Shown here: piece after piece, positions 33,690 to 45,523 of the stretch
Position numbering within the stretch: position 1 is the stretch's first letter
Layout: every line of letters starts with the position of its first letter
From: Uranotaenia lowii
Taxonomy: Eukaryota > Arthropoda > Insecta > Diptera > Culicidae
DNA: 64,000 bases
Direction of reading: 5' to 3'
Assembly: GCF_029784155.1 (NCBI RefSeq)
Contig: NC_073692.1
Coordinates: 326,697,920-326,761,919, forward strand
Notes under the pieces: model-generated
Told to the model about the DNA's origin: nothing
The model's database searches: none
What the model saw: only the letters and a program-made list of their open reading frames with translations
Made by a program: the position numbers and the translations under genes

Positions 33690-33892
33690 GGCTTGTGATA
33701 TATGTAGCCCAGTAGGCAAGTTAGCTGCCTTCTGAGCCGATGACAGTGAGATCGAATCCAAGAGTAATCATCGAACATAGTTGTACCGAATAAGTTTTTC
33801 AGTAAGTTTCAGTCAATTGCATCGTTGATGAAAGCCGTGAATGACATGAAGATGTTTAATCGACTATAATCGAACCAAAAAAACAAAAGACC
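33690..33892 (+). mobile_element. tRNA-derived SINE, family S1, copy 3
   Basis: It starts GGCTTGTGATATATGTAGCC, contains GAGATCGAATCC as a decayed B box, and ends CGACTATAATCGAACC plus an A-rich tail. A short duplication AAACTATAA lies at 33681-33689 and 33893-33901. It is inserted in the degenerate repeat tract. Confidence 0.82.
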
Positions 33893-34362
33893 AAACTATA
33901 AAAAAATCACATTTTAACTCTGACAGAACTATGACAAGTAAATTTTTTGACAAAATTTTGTTTTTTGGTCATAAGGTAATGTGAACATGTACAAAATTTG
34001 GTGACAATCTGTCAAGTGATTACGTAGATAGTGTCCAATACCGAAGATCATTGACAAAATTTTTTAAACAAGATCGAAAAAAAATCCAAAAAAGTCCTAT
34101 TGAGAGACCCAAACACAGCTGGGAATCAAATATTCTTCCAAAGTTCCCATGAACTTCATTTTCAATATGAAGAAAAGTAAAATAAACCAGTAAAATAAAC
34201 AAAATACAAAATACGGTGGCAACCCGCAATATTTTTTGTCGAAAATACTATGGTAATGATAATTTAATAATGACTTCTTTTAAAACTAGTATCTGCAAAG
34301 TATTTTTGACATTGTGCCACACATTCATATGAATAAAGTATTACGCTCATCGCATGGCCGTT

Positions 34363-34397
34363 GGGGGGGGAGGGGCGGGGGGGGGTTTGTTTGGGGG
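34363..34397 (+). other. G-run cluster, potential G-quadruplex
   Basis: There are four G runs of 8, 4, 9 and 5 bases separated by A, C and TTTGTTT. This meets the usual G-quadruplex pattern. It is the most G-rich spot of the window; function unknown. Confidence 0.7.
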
Positions 34398-34603
34398 TTA
34401 AATTGTCCGGATTTTGACCAGATTTCGCTATTTTCAAAATCAAACGAAAATTTCAAATGAGTGCTTCGAATTATGTATAAAGCGTCCAAATCATTTTTTT
34501 ACACAAATTTTGTCAAAATAAACGTAAACATTTTTTTAGCAGCCTTAGTGTGATTCTGAATCGACTGATGTGTTTCGATAAAATGAAAACCGTTTACTAA
34601 GTG

Positions 34604-37600
34604 CAGGCTTCGGACGACTCCTGAGGTGTCACTCATAAGTGCAAGAGCAAAGCTTCACAAAGACCCAGTAAGCGCGTCCTCTCAGAAATCGACAGAGCAT
34701 GCAAAAAATTGAGAGTTGAGTCACCAAACTTAGAATAAAACGGTTAACTTCAGCGACACTCCAAGAACGCAAATATTTTCATTCGGTTTGTCCTGCCGAG
34801 ATACCTAGAGGCAACAAATACGGATGCGTACATGCGAAATCAGTTTGAATCGTACACTCGTACGGTGTGGTAACATTTTGTCCCCGTGTCCCGTGTGTGC
34901 TTTCAATCGTAGCTGTCGACTTATCAGGCAGGCAAACACGCGTCTCGGAGGGAAACATACAAACACGATTCGGATTGTGTTCGTGTGTTTCTCTGAAGGG
35001 CGTGTCTTAGCTTAATTCGTGGCACTCACCCAAGGCACGCGTATGGTGTGTTCCTCTCTAACGATGTGATGATGCAAAATCGCCAGAGAGATCGTTACGA
35101 TCCCTCTGGCGATTTGAGTTACCTCTCTGCCGATTCAAATTTACCGGGGAGGAGTGGAACCCACGCTCTTGTGAGCGCTAAACCGCACTCACTCTGCTCT
35201 TGCTTCCCGAAAAATAAATTTTCAACACACACTTACATGAGTGATGTGTGCTCCGTCAGTGTAGCTCTTAGAGCGCGCTCTTAGGGAAATGAAGTGTGTT
35301 TTTTTTAGGAAACCGTCCTTCCCATCATGTGCATAGCAAAAAAAAAAGATTTTAACGGAATTCTTCTGGCAGCGATTTGAAAGCAAAGCGCGCAAGCGCT
35401 TGGTGCCGAGGGTCAAATTCCAATGGTTTAATGAAATTTATGTAATGTAAAGTAATCGTTTACATCTTCTTACGTTTATATCTACATTATTATGGCAATA
35501 AATGGCAATCATTATCGAATTAAAAAAAAACTTGTACGTACATTTTGATGACTGTTTGATGCCACATGACTTAGAAATTGCATAAACCGACTGGCACTGC
35601 CATTTTTTCAGATCTCTCGGGGATTCATGTTTAAGACTTTCACAATTCGCATCATTCATAATGCATATTAAACTTATGTTTCCACTAAGGTTCTTTTTCC
35701 ATAAGGGTTTTCCCAAAATATTTAAAATATATAAATAAAATGCAACTTTAGTTCAAACGACAAATAACACGAGTTTCAAGCAAAATGGGAAATTGGCCAA
35801 AAAGATAAGAATAACTATTTTTCGAATAACAAAATAAGCAAAATTTTAAAAATGAAAAAGACTTACAAAAGTTAAGAACTGCCATAAGTTTGCATTTTTT
35901 ATACTCGTCATTTCTGTAGTTTTTACTTTATAATCATTAATGAAGTTTTGCATTATTTTGCAATTTAGTTTTAAACTTTGTGTTTTCATTTCTGTTAACA
36001 TTAGACTGAGTCTGTTTGAAGTCATTTTCAAATTATCAAAACCCTTTGATCTCAACAACTTCGTTGCAGATTTTTAAAGTAACGATTACATGAGTAAAGT
36101 TTTATTTTCTTGTTTGTATGAAAAAAATTTACATTAAGTTCGAAAAAAAAGAAAAAAAGATTTCTCTTCTATCTCTTGAACCGAGCCATCTAATCTTTTT
36201 TTTTTTAATTTATAAATTCTCTAAAGGAAATTTTTCGCAAAAAAGTTTTCAATAATTTAACACTTACGCAATGTAAGATTTAGAAGTATGCTGCACACAA
36301 AACTAATCTTTTCAATCACGTTACACTATTTGGCTGGAATGAAAATAAACCGAAAATGCGTCGTGGAAATAAGCGTCATTTTTATGAAAAAATATTTTCA
36401 ACTCAAGATGAAATCTATAATATTAGTTGCTTTACAAATCTATCATATATATGTACGTTAGGGTGGCAGCCAAATGATTCATATAAAATTTCGAAAACCT
36501 AACATGAAAATTTTGTGGATTGGCCTAAAAAACTGACCTCTGCAAAATTTCAACTCATTCGGACTTTATTTAGGGGTGCCTCGAAGCACCCTCAAGGGGA
36601 GACCAAAGGAAATCAGAAAAACCTAAATTGTAATTTTGATGCCAAAAGACTGAAAAATGCATAATACGTCAAAATCCTGTCGAAATGCTGAAAAAAAATT
36701 TTGATAAAAATTGACCTCAAAATTTCAAAAATCACTTAAAAAAAGGACAAAGGAAATAGAAAGAATCGAAACTTTCATTTTGATACCATATGATTTTGAA
36801 ATGCATGAAATTTGGTGTTATCCCGAAAAAGAATCTTGGTCAAAAATCGGCTTTTTAGGACTTAGCCGTTTTTTTCTGAAAACCAGCCGTTTTTCGGCAA
36901 ACCGAAAAAGTCCCAGAAAGTCAAAAAAAACCTTGAACTACAGTCCCCCAGTCATTAGTCACTTTACGTTTCCTTTCATCACTAGTTGTTCGTTTATTCA
37001 AGTGTTAGTAGACCAAATATCAAGCTTTGCATGAATTTAAGTCATTAAATACTTCCTCTTTGAGTTCAAGAATGTTATTATTCAAAATTTTGTTATAAAA
37101 TGACATTATTTACCGAAACAATAAAGCGTTTTTTAACAACGCATATATGGGTCAAAATTGTAGCTCGTAACAATTGTTAGTCACATAGAAATCCATGACA
37201 ACACTCGAATGTCAACATGGGTATCAACTTGTTTCGGACAAACATTTATTTTATTTCACGAATTCAAAACAATCGAAATCCAAAACAACGATCTTGTTAA
37301 TAACACCCTCGACACTAGCTAGCGGACTGTAAAATTAACTATCAATGTTCAATCAGCATCACTATACTGCAGAAACTTACGCTACCTTTACCACCGTGGG
37401 GGAGCAATTTAGTTTCACCCGGTAAAGAGCATTCGGATCGGTTCTAAGCGTGACTCGTTTGGTTATGGTTTGCTTATATTTAACAAAAGTGTATTAGATT
37501 TTATTCTTCTCATCCATTCCGGCTTGATGTTATCATCTTTTTTTATTCATCTTCGAAAAAAAAACAGCTAGATACGAACCAAAGCGAACAGCACCATCAA

Positions 37601-37972
37601 TTAATTACTTGGACGCACATTGTGTACACCTTAGGAGCACTCTTTAGGAGACGCACTTATAGAGCACTCATTTCAATTTTGAGTGTTTTGTGAGTGACGA
37701 AAAACGCTCCCTGTGTGAATGGGAGTTATTAAGCAAACACTAGCGACACCATGTCCTCCATAGAAAAGTTTCGATTAGTTAGGGAGCTTTTGGAAAGCTT
37801 TTGAAAACGGCCATACATTTGTCCTAACTCCGAAACGTCAAAAAATTTACCTGGCATCGCGGATTGTCACTCTGCTCCTATCGACCACTCTTGCTCCGCT
37901 CAAAAAAAATTTAAAGAGTGGAGCTGATTGTTACACCGTTCTTATTGGGCTCTGAAAAGAGTCCGAAGCCTG
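34604..37972. mobile_element. 3.4-kb hAT-like non-autonomous element
   Basis: Both ends begin CAGGCTTCGGAC (12-bp terminal inverted repeat). They are flanked by ACTAAGTG (34596-34603) and ACCAAGTG (37973-37980), an 8-bp duplication with one mismatch. Both subterminal zones are rich in CACTC/GAGTG words. No transposase domain is recognised inside. Minus-strand frames at 35438-35716 and 35846-36058 are unidentified. The part 36460-37020 (starting ACGTTAGGGTGGCAGCC) looks like a separate nested repeat. Confidence 0.72.
35077..35115. repeat. Near-perfect 39-bp palindrome
   Basis: AAATCGCCAGAG and CTCTGGCGATTT flank GATCGT-T-ACGATC. The stem is 19 bp with a single mismatch and a one-base loop. 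It lies in the subterminal part of the 3.4-kb element. Confidence 0.85.
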
Positions 37973-37980
37973 ACCAAGTG

Positions 37981-38931
37981 TTTTTCATCTTTATTAAAAT
38001 AGAATAATTTCGAAATTTGCCAGCATACTGGCTGGATTTTGGGGAAAAATTTGGAACAATATGCCTTTATTTCACAAGGTTTTGAGATAAAATTAGTAAG
38101 TATCCAGTACATATATTGTTCATGATTATAAGTTTGGATCTCAGAGACGAACCAGCCAAAGGCTGAAAGTTTCTTAAAATAAAGAAAAAACAAGTTTGGA
38201 TCAGTTCCAATATTTACAATTCAAACAATTTTCAATACTTGGATCTGAAATTTGAACCCTCAATTCATATGCGGAGTTGAAACATAAGAAAAATTCATGA
38301 GTACATTGAAAAATGTGAAACAATTTCATCATTCATAATCACAAATCATATTGAACCCTACAAATTCAGAATCTAATGGGAGATTTCTGGTTAAGGGTTC
38401 TGTACAAATTTCACTTTTTTAATTTTAAGTTCATTTGAAAAATAAGATCTAGATTCATTTCAAAGAATTTTTTTGAAGAATCTTTATTTTAATTTTGACA
38501 ACTTTAATCACAGGATTTAAATAAATAATAATTAATGATTATTTTGAACTTGTCTTAATCCTCAGGTTAAAATTCAGCTGGAAATTTATTTAACATTATT
38601 TACACATACAGCAGATTCTTTAAAATAAAAGGTTCCAACTAAAATCTCAAATTTTTATCAAGTTTTCAAGAGTAGAGAATAAACCTTATTTGAACCGTAG
38701 TATTATTTTTTTTTGTTATTTCAGAATATTTGATACATTTTCACCCAAGTCTAAAATTTTTAAGCTTGTGGTTCGAAAGAATTTGCTTGCTATCCAAGCA
38801 ACCAAAAGTTTCATATCTACCTCAATTCGTGCCTCCAAAGTTCGAATTTCGCTGAACAAAGGTTGCACAGGGAATTGGTGCCGAATTTTCTCGAATGTGA
38901 GCATGAAAAATACAAAAGGCTCCTCGAATAG
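37981..38931. other. AT-rich DNA, no gene recognised
   Basis: No repeat or domain was identified. Open frames at 38690-38947 and 38716-39003 overlap on opposite strands and are not convincing. Confidence 0.45.
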
Positions 38932-40020
38932 CCTTCTATGGACTTGAAGTTCCAAGAAGTTCCTCAAAAAGCCTTTTTTGTGACATGTCAATTGCACCCA
39001 CACAGTTTAAAAGTTACAAATTAGGTCTCGAATAGCTTTCTGTGTTGCTGAGATTCAGCATCTGAAGTAGTGTGGTTTCGCGGTGATCAACAGCAATTCA
39101 TGAAAACATAAACAAATCTCGAGTTCAGTAGTAGAAACACGTTGTTGAGGAATAGTTTGGAGAAGTCAAAGTTAGAAATCTACTTTATTTCGCTTGTTGG
39201 CAGGTTTTGCAGTACTTTACAGAAAGTGCTAAAAAGCTTATCGGTAAGATAGTAATTACAATAAGAAGTTAGTTCGTTTCTTGTACCCTAACAAAAATTT
39301 AATTTAGATTGCTCGACTAGTTGATATCGCCATAGGAACTATCTTACCTGCTGAGTAACCCTTGGGAATTAGTCCGGTAACGTAAGAGATAGTGCCTACT
39401 AATTTAGTAAAAGTAATATCATCCCACTAACAATAATCAAAACCTACTGTAATCCAACAGACATCAATAGCTGGTGCTAACGGGTGTCAGAACGTGCTTG
39501 AAATAGCAATACAGCACAATAGAAGGAGCACAAATAGTATTTATTACATTGGAAAGATTAAATAAGCATATTCTAACATTAGGAAATATAATTTCAGCTT
39601 TTAAGCGTCTGCTTTGAAAAATTGCGTTTCCTTCACGGCCGTTCTGAACATTCTGTGAACTTCAAGTTCCAAGAAGTTCCTCAAATAGCCTTCTGTGAAC
39701 TGCAAGTTCCTAGAAGTTTCTCAAAAAGCGTTTTTTGTGACATGTCAATCATAAAAGTTACAAATTTGGCCTCAAAAAGCCTTCTGTGAACTTCAAGTTC
39801 CAAGAAGTTCCTCAAATAGCCTTCTGTAAACTTCAAGTTCCCAGAAGTTCCTCAAATAGCCTTCTGTGAACTTCAAGTTCCAAAAAGTTCCTCAGATAGC
39901 CTTTTTTATGACATGTCAATCGCATCGTTCAGAATAAAAGTTACAAATTGGGTCTCAAATAGCCTTCTATGGACTCCAAGTTCTAAAAAGTTCCTCAAAG
40001 AGCCTTTTTTGAGACATGTC
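38932..40020. repeat. Compound tandem repeat with 40-bp units
   Basis: The 40-bp unit begins TTCTGTGAACTTCAAGTTCC and is present at 38932, 39651, 39691, 39781, 39821, 39861 and 39963. Groups of one to three units are separated by a related 50-65 bp linker holding GACATGTCAAT and AAAAGTTACAAATT. The array is interrupted by a 608-bp LTR-like insertion at 39043-39650. Confidence 0.9.
39043..39650. mobile_element. 608-bp solo LTR with 5-bp TSD
   Basis: The inserted segment starts TGTTGCTGAG and ends CGTTCTGAACA (TG...CA ends). It is flanked by TTCTG at 39038-39042 and 39651-39655. Removing it and one TTCTG restores a perfect unit start (AATAGC-TTTCTGTGAACTTCAAG) of the surrounding 40-bp repeat. 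The length, ends and 5-bp duplication fit a solo LTR, for example of Bel/Pao or Copia type. No internal coding sequence is present. Confidence 0.82.
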
Positions 40021-41049
40021 CGTCATTTCATGAATATGAAATGTGAACGAACATCACAAAAGGGCATATAATAAATAAAACATATTTTGGAGCTTGGAAA
40101 TTGTTGAAATGTATTATTTATATTGAAACTTCAACTCAGAACAACTAAAAGCTATCTCACAAATGACAGTTTTTTAAAAGAGTAAATATGTTGACTTTAG
40201 AAAATTTCGTCAATTTGTATTTACTTACCACGAATTTATCACACTTTGAAAGTCAGTTGAAGCAATTCATTAATTAAATATCAAGATAAACTTAAGAATT
40301 TGTATAATTTTATGCTCAACAGTTATAAACATGAAAGTCTATTTTTTTTTAAACCGAAAATATTTTAACGGATGATTGATTTATACGCCGTTCCGTTATG
40401 TTTCTTAGTAATAATCAACATGCGTCTTTGCTGCTGGCCGCTGGCTGCTTTTGCGGGTATTCTAGGAACAAATAACCACTTCGAATTTCAGCTGCCGGCA
40501 AGGCAACATCTAGGCGTGGCGTCGTGGCAGCATGTTTGGTGATCATCTCGAAGGATCGGGTTCAAATCTGGTACCTGGACTAATTTTTTCCATTAGTTTG
40601 TTTGATTGCTTGAGTAAGCGAATCAAATAATTGTGTAGCAGAACTGGCGTGCGTGCTGGCATGTATCGAACAAAGTTAAAAAAAGCAATTAAGTAAGAGA
40701 TCAATTGAGGGAGGTGATGGAAGGAATAAAGATGAATGCCGAGAAACCGGCAGCACCACATGGACTGGTTAGTGGTGACCAAAGTAAGAGAGAAGAGGAG
40801 AATTATGCTTTTGTTTTCGCTGATTAAACGTTTACTTGTGGGCTGAATAGAAGGCCGTTCAAATCTGTATTGGAACTTCAAAGTTTCAATAAGAACTTGA
40901 AATTTGGGCTGAATAAAAGGAACATCAGCACATTGATTATGCTGATTAAGCTGTGTTCGACCTTTTTAACGAGACTTTTGGTTGCTTGTGTAATTTAAAT
41001 GAGTAAACAAAGTTTTTTCTAAATGAAGCGTTCAAAATCCTTTTTTTTT
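40021..41049. other. No gene recognised; possible SINE head near 40512
   Basis: TGGCGTCGTGG (about 40517) and GGGTTCAAATCT (about 40558) resemble pol III A and B boxes at tRNA-like spacing. That suggests an old tRNA-derived element whose ends are not found. No coding region is supported. Confidence 0.35.
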
Positions 41050-41150
41050 GTTTCGATTATAGTCGTTTCTACATCATTGTATCACTCGCAACTTTTATCA
41101 ACGATGCAGTTGGCACACCAGTAATTGAGAAACTTTCTGGAGGCTACTGA
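41050..41150 (-). mobile_element. tRNA-derived SINE, family S1, truncated copy 4
   Basis: This is only the 3' part of the S1 body on the minus strand, with GACTATAATCGAAAC at the lower-coordinate end. It lacks the tRNA-like head, so it is 5'-truncated. Confidence 0.7.
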
Positions 41151-41278
41151 CATATATTTTAAAGCTACATTAAAAAATGGCAACTTTTAAGACTTGTTTT
41201 AAAAAATAAATAACTTTAAATGCAAAATAACTTTAATCTGAATAATTTGTACTCAGTACATATACATGTTTTTTACTT

Positions 41279-43454
41279 GTACATTAGACTGTCCCAAATG
41301 GCCCGACTTTAAAAAAGCTGCAGGCTGAAATTCATCCTGGGTTTAGTACAAGATCTCATGCCAAATTTGGGCCAGATCGGACCACGGGAAGGGGTCGCTC
41401 AACGAGCCTGAAGTTTGTATGGGATTTTGAGACATTTTGTTCGAGAGGAACATGAAAAACCAGTTTTCCGTCAATAACTTTTGTCTCCTTCGACCGATTT
41501 CTTTCAAAACGGGTTTTCTTAAAGCCTAAGTTATGACAAATATTTCATCTGAAGGTTGCATGTCAATTAGAATTAAGATAAAAAAAAGTTATTAAGCTTC
41601 AAAAATTGGCGAACTTTTTTGAGGGTGATATTCATCACTAGCGACTAAATGTCCGACTAGAACACTCAATGTAAAATGCATGCCGTTTCATCAAATAAGG
41701 ACCGATTTTAACCATTGTTGTTGCGCTCGATTACAATTTTTAATGTTTTTCTAATATTTGAGTTCGGATGATATTCTCTAGTTCGTTCGGAAAGAAGTAA
41801 GAACGGAAAAATGCTTGACAATTTAAAAAAAATTGCATAACCACAGGGGCTTAAAAACATTACTGGACAATTTGTGATGCCAATAAAAAGGTAAATTTTC
41901 GAAAAACAACTACATTTACAGCCTTTCACAGTTTTCATTTTTGAAGCATACACGGTAGCAGAATTTTCAAATAAATTTCTTTGAAACGTAATGCCTACAT
42001 TTTTAAAAAAAGCGATTTCAAACTTAAACACAATTCACTCTAAACCGAATAAAACACCTTGTTTAAATCAATTAACAATAAAACAACAAAATATAACCTT
42101 CATTTTCTATCAAAAGAAAGCTACAGCTAATAGTATAATAAAAACGTGAGAAAAATGTAAAAGAAAATTTTTTCAAAAAATTATCATTTTATTGGCATCA
42201 TAAAGCGTTGGTACATGTCTTTTTCGATCTAAAAAAATTTTTGGCGGTTGGGTCTGAGTGTAACCACCATTCGGAATAGATTTTATGAGAAAAAAATTAT
42301 CCTGAGTTAGGTAGAAAAGATGAAACATAAGCCCCGCCCAAAGGCGGAAATATGTACAATAGACTACCCCAGATTTGTATGGGAAATTCAAAACCTGTGA
42401 AATATTATGCGCTGCAGGCTAAAATTGATTCTGGTCCTAGTACAAGATCTCATGCCAAATTTGGGTCAAATCGGATCACGGTTACGGGTCGCTCAACGAA
42501 CCTGAAGTTTGTAATGGATTTTGAGACATTTTGTTCGGAAGAAACATGAAAAACCATCATTATTAACTTTGGTTCCCGTTGGCTGAATTCTTTCAAAAAC
42601 GGATTTTTTAAAGGATAGTATTCATCACTGTTAATGAGTTGAGGCGGTCAAACATATTGACGCCTCATTAACAGTAATGACTAACGAATACCACCGTAAA
42701 AAAGTAAGCCCATTTTTGAAGCCTAATAACTATTTTTTATCTTAACTCTTATCGAAATGCAGTCTTCGGATGAAATATTTTTCATAATTAAGGCTTTAAT
42801 AAAACCCGGTTTTGAAAGAAAATTTTTTATGAAAAACTGTTTTTATTATTGGCATTACAAATCGACCAGTCATGTTCCTAATTTTTTAGATTTTCAAGCA
42901 TTTTTCTGCTCTTACTTCTTTCCGAACGAACAATTGAAAATCATCCGAACTCAAATATTATAAAAACATTAACAATTGCAATCGAGCGCAACAACAATGG
43001 TTAAAATCGGTCCTGATTTGATGAAACGGCATGCATTTTACATTGAGTGTTCTGGTCGGACATTTAGTCGCCTCATGAAAACAGTGATGAATATCACCCT
43101 TAAAAAAGTTAGCCAATTTTTGAAGCTTAATAACTTTTGTATCTTAACTCTAATTGACATGCAACGTTCAGATAAAATATTTGTCATAACTTAGGCTTTA
43201 AGAAAACCCGAAAGAAATCGGTCGAAGGAGACAAAAGTTATTGACAAAAAACTGGTTTTTCATGTTCCTCTCGAACAAAATGTCTCAAAATCTCATACAA
43301 ATTTCAGGCTCGTTGAGCGACCCCTTCCCGTGGTCCGATCTGGCCCAAATTTGGCATGAGATCTTGTACTGAGCCCAGGATCGATTTTAGCCAGCAGCGC
43401 AAAAATTCACAGGTTTTAAATTTCCCATACAAATTTAGGGCAGTCTATTGTACA
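41279..43454. repeat. 2.2-kb nested foldback element
   Basis: The outer ends are TGTACATTAGACTG and, in reverse complement, TGTACAATAGACTG. The left arm (41279 to about 41905) and the right arm (about 42845 to 43454) are long imperfect inverted repeats. They share GTCGCTCAACGAGCCTGAA, CATGCCAAATTTGGG and ACCATTGTTGTTGCGCTCGA. A third copy starting near 42356 in plus orientation turns back on itself at a hairpin (about 42637-42680, ACTGTTAATGAG against CTCATTAACAGT). No transposase frame. Confidence 0.82.
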
Positions 43455-43559
43455 TGCATTGTTCAAGTAAAAATGTTCTAGGAAAAAAATTGCCAGCAAA
43501 CCCCCCCTCCCATCAGTCGGTCCTTCCTACGGCCCTGGGCTCATAGAACTTACGCCAAA

Positions 43560-44298
43560 TTATGGCGTGTTGTATATTTTACTCTCAGGTATAATAATTT
43601 TACTATGGTTTATTTTTAAAGGAGCTGATCGTGATTTAATTCGGTAAATATTCTAATTTTAACTTCAACATACTTTGATGAATTTTGTCTGTTTGTATTA
43701 CAGGTTGAAGTAAGAAAAGTTAAGAAGTTTATTCCGAGAATTTCGTTTATCAGAGCCGTTTGTTAACAATGATGAAATTTATTCCTCCTTTAAAGTGATA
43801 ATTTTTTAAATTCTTTTCAGAGCATCTTCAAACTGACCTGCGGTGGTGAATTCTCTAAGTGATGCGAAAAACTGGAAGTAAGTTCTAAACAAGTGAATAA
43901 AAGTAATATTTGTGAAACGGGCATGAAATTGAAACCTACATATTAGGTTGTAGAATGACATATGATGTAAAGTAATTTAATAATTATTCAATTTAAGCTC
44001 CACATGCAAACTAATCTCTATCATAACACATATTCGTTTCATCGTGATATTTGTAAATTCTACTATGCCCAAAATAAAACAACTCACTCTGTCATTGACA
44101 ACTTATATAAAACATAGCTGAAACCACAATGAACAGCCATGGTAATTTTGAGAAAAAAACATATTTGATTCAAAAACATCAGTGCATATGATAATTTTAC
44201 TATGGTAAACATTCTTGTTGTTTATACTAATTAATGATCATCAATTATCAAAGCCGTGAGTAAACAAACAAATTTTGAGCTGCTTTCAAAGTCCATAG
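43560..44298. repeat. Tandem-duplicated repeat, left part
   Basis: Motifs such as CATAACACATAT, GTTTCATC, AAAACAA...CATTGACAA and ATAATTTTACTATGG recur in the same order at 45640-45960. The two parts seem to be one larger repeat or element, split by the hAT insertion at 44299. The class is unknown. Confidence 0.5.
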
Positions 44299-45523
44299 TA
44301 GAGATGTACCGAATATTCGGTCGGCCGAATATTCGGCGCCGAATACCGCCAAAAAACCGTTAAGCCGAATATTCGGCTCACCGAATAGTTGAGCTAGGTA
44401 TTCGGCCGAATAGGCCGAATAGGTTGAATATTTATTTTTTTAAATTTACACAAGAAGAGATTTGTCAATTTTTTCAACTGATGTTGAATAATTTATAATA
44501 TATCCAAAAGAAATGTTGACAAAGCTTCAAAATCCTCAAAAACTTATGATTTCAGTAAAACATTTTGGATTTATCCGTGTATTTTTAACTGTAGATAGCT
44601 TTACAACTTTAATTATTGTTTATTCCAAATTTTCTTGATTTAAACCAGGCATGACCATAAACAAAATAAAGAATTCGAGAAAAGTTCAATCTGACCGGGA
44701 TGGCCACGTATTTTTTAAACTTTCCCGATTTTACCCGGGTTTATTCCGATTTGTTGCTAAATCAAATAGAAAAAATTCAAATGTCTTTTTGATTTTTTTT
44801 TTTAATTTTGTGTTACAAAGCCGATTTTTTAAAGTAAATTTATTCGTTGGATACGATTTGAACACTGCTGTTGCAATTCGATGGAAAATATCAAGTAATT
44901 TTATTTCTTTTTGATCTTGTATGTTTGAGAATAAGGCTTCTTAGTCTCTGTTCAAATTTTCTCTTTTTTTTACAAGTTTTTCAAAAAATCGTTCAGATTC
45001 GGCCGTGTGGATACATGTCGTGTTGTATGCTTAAGGGTAAAGATCATCGTACTTTTTGACAACTATTTTGATGACAGTTAACAAAAATTAGACATTCATC
45101 TAATGCGATATAACAAAAAGCAATTCCAAAAAGCTTGGCACCAGTTTTGACATGTTTTGTCCTAGATTTAACTGAAACTCAATCGCTCTTGTGATAAACG
45201 TCCTAGAAGCAACAAGTCATCTGATGTCCTTTCAGCTAATGGTGACATTTTGAAAATCAAAGAGACCTCTACTTAAAAAAGATCTGATACATCTGGTTGG
45301 GAATAATTAACTTAAAACATGAGGGGCATTAAGATGGCAGAAATAGAAAATTTCTATTAGAAATAGAATTAGAAATACACGTATTTCTATTGAAAACTCA
45401 AAAGGATATTCGACCAAATATTCGGCCGAATATTCGACCGAATATTCGTTTGGCCGAATAGTTGAAAAGGTTAATATTCGGTATTCGGCCGTTCGCTGAA
45501 TACCACTATTCGGTACATCTCTA
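44299..45523. mobile_element. 1.2-kb hAT-type element with TTCGG-rich ends
   Basis: Both ends read TAGAGATGTACCGAATA. They are flanked by perfect 8-bp duplications GTCCATAG (44291-44298 and 45524-45531). Subterminal regions of about 120 bp are packed with CCGAATATTCGG and GGCCGAATA words in both orientations. The middle (44640-45130) resembles repeat R3 at 26105-26620 and has no transposase. Non-autonomous. Confidence 0.9.

Noticed and set aside
36460..37020. Separate MITE starting ACGTTAGGGTGGCAGCC
   Set aside because: No matching inverted end or target duplication could be found.
40512..40575. SINE head with TGGCGTCGTGG and GGGTTCAAATCT
   Set aside because: Pol III-like boxes only; no second copy, tail or target duplication in the window.
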